64,000 nt of DNA from Flaccisagitta enflata (Eukaryota > Chaetognatha > Sagittoidea > Aphragmophora), in NCBI GenBank assembly GCA_965153355.1, contig OZ231127.1, forward strand, positions 6,324,001 through 6,388,000, read 5' to 3'. The position numbers were made by a program, and so were the translations under genes. Within the stretch, counting starts at the first letter, position 1; the number at the start of each line of letters is the position of its first letter. Below, in pieces: positions 62,896-64,000 of this stretch. The notes under the pieces are model-generated. The model saw only the letters and a list, made by a program, of their open reading frames with translations, made no database searches and had not been told where the DNA came from.

Positions 62896-63091
62896 AACAA
62901 GGCCGGATACACGGCTACCCCAGTCGCGTGCGAGTGGGCAGGGGCCATAATTGAGGTCAGTGGAACATCTGGGCAGGAGCAATAAGGCCGAAGCCCCCAT
63001 TAACGCCAAAAAAGTAAAGTGTGACGGACGGACCAGCGGACCGACGGACCAACGGACGGACCGACAAAGCGGGGTGTAGAGTCGCATGCTT
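62896..63091 (+). mobile_element. Hairpin-ended element, 3' arm lost
   Basis: Starts AACAAGGCCGGATACACGGC, has AGTCGCGTGCGAGTGGGCAG, GTGACGGACGGACC repeats and ACAAAGCGGGGTGTAGAGTC. The 3' palindrome is cut after GTCGCATGC. Confidence 0.7.
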
Positions 63092-63179
63092 TTTGACCAA
63101 AAACGCCTCGCCGTAGGAAAAAGTTGCCAAATACTGAGAAAAACAGAGAGATAGAAGATAAAAGAAAGAAAGAGAAAGA

Positions 63180-63183
<4 letters not shown>

Positions 63184-63260
<77 letters not shown>
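63184..63260. repeat. (GA)n microsatellite
   Basis: About 37 GA repeats, with a GACAGA-type tail to 63450. Confidence 0.96.
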
Positions 63261-63535
63261 AAAAAAGCGAAAGCGAGACAATCCGTCAGACAGGTAGACA
63301 AATAGACAGAAAGACAGATAGGCAAAGAGACACACAGAAAAAAATTTGCAGAGACCGCTACAGAAAGAGACAGACAAACAGACAACCAAAAGAGAGAGAG
63401 AGAGAGAAAAAGAAAGAGAGAGAGAAAGAAAAAAATAAAAAGAGACAAACAGACATTCAATTTGTTGCCAATATGCAAAATTATCAGCTGGGACATTTCA
63501 AAGTTAAAACAAGCTTCAATTAACTCAATATTTTA

Positions 63536-63839
63536 TTTTTAGTCGCGACTCTACACCCCGCTTTATCCGTCGGTACGTCAGTCCATCGGTCCGTCCGTCC
63601 GTCACACTTTACTTTTTTGTAATATAACATCAACTCTTAGGTCATTTTTAGAGTCATTCTAAGTCATTTAAGTCATTTTAAGTCATTTTAAGTCATTTTA
63701 AGTTATTTTAAGTTATTTTAGGTCATTTTTGGTCAATAGGTTTTTTACTCATTTTAGGTTGTTTTTGGCCATTTCAAATCATTCTAAGTCACTCTTAGTC
63801 TGTAAGTCTGGCACGCGACTAATAGGTGTTGGCCTTGTT
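63536..63839 (-). mobile_element. Complete hairpin-ended element, collapsed hairpin
   Basis: On minus it begins AACAAGGCCAACACC with AGTCGCGTGCCAGACTTAC, has AAGTCATTTTAAGTCATTTT-type inner repeats and GTCCGTCGG units, and ends AGTCGCGACT plus AAAAA. The loop has been lost so the two short arms touch. Confidence 0.72.
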
Positions 63840-64000
63840 TTTTAAAAATGCAAAAAATCATTGCACTAAACGTAGTAATCGCACAGACATCTGCTTGGCA
63901 CCATCTGAAAGAGAAAAATGAGCGTTTTTTTAACTATTAATTTCGTGCGTAGTTTTATTTCACCCTTAAAATTTATCAACTACTTAAAATGACTCAAAAA

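Overview
The window is nuclear DNA from an animal, most likely an invertebrate. Genes are split into small exons with GT-AG introns, the coding strand of both recognisable genes is the minus strand, and both proteins are metazoan. Their sequences are clearly diverged from the vertebrate versions. I cannot name the phylum. Most of the 64 kb is repeats: long GA/CT, GT/AC, TCA and GAAA microsatellites, several minisatellites, a satellite, and many non-autonomous DNA transposons. There is no bacterial, viral or organellar content and no intact transposase.

2.0-17.7 kb (minus strand): 14 coding exons of an ARID1 (BAF250, Drosophila osa) orthologue, the DNA-targeting subunit of BAF-type SWI/SNF chromatin remodellers. 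The exons join in phase throughout and give 6,378 nt, i.e. 2,125 codons plus a stop. They hold a Gly/Pro-rich region, the ARID DNA-binding domain, further disordered Pro/Gly exons, the conserved C-terminal BAF250_C repeat region, and then an unusual Ser/Thr/Asn-rich tail of about 500 residues. The amino-terminal part lies upstream of 17.7 kb and was not found.

18.0-18.8 kb (plus strand): two neighbouring ORF segments with splice signals and a Cys/Trp pattern like the extracellular part of invertebrate secretin/adhesion-like receptors. This assignment is tentative.

19-50 kb: almost entirely repeats. These include a 1.5 kb foldback element, CT/GT microsatellite islands, two large minisatellites carried inside hairpin-ended elements, a two-monomer satellite interrupted by a precise 599-bp transposon insertion, and (CT)n/(GA)n mirror arrays. 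A 39-bp candidate micro-exon is at 33.1 kb.

50.3-53.1 kb (minus strand): four exons of a LIV-1 subfamily ZIP zinc transporter (SLC39). They contain the His-rich loop and both metal-binding helices. The last exon has a one-base frameshift in the conserved sixth transmembrane region. The first and final exons are missing from the window.

53.6-64 kb: repeat arrays, nested transposons and no recognised gene.

The most interesting content is a family of hairpin-ended elements (about 20 copies). Each subfamily's 3' hairpin sequence changes together with a matching inverted motif near its 5' end, an architecture like Helentron-associated (HINE/DINE-1-type) elements. Also notable are long CT microsatellites that abut 3' splice sites of the two genes, and a dense set of foldback MITEs, some sitting within a few bases of ARID1 splice sites.
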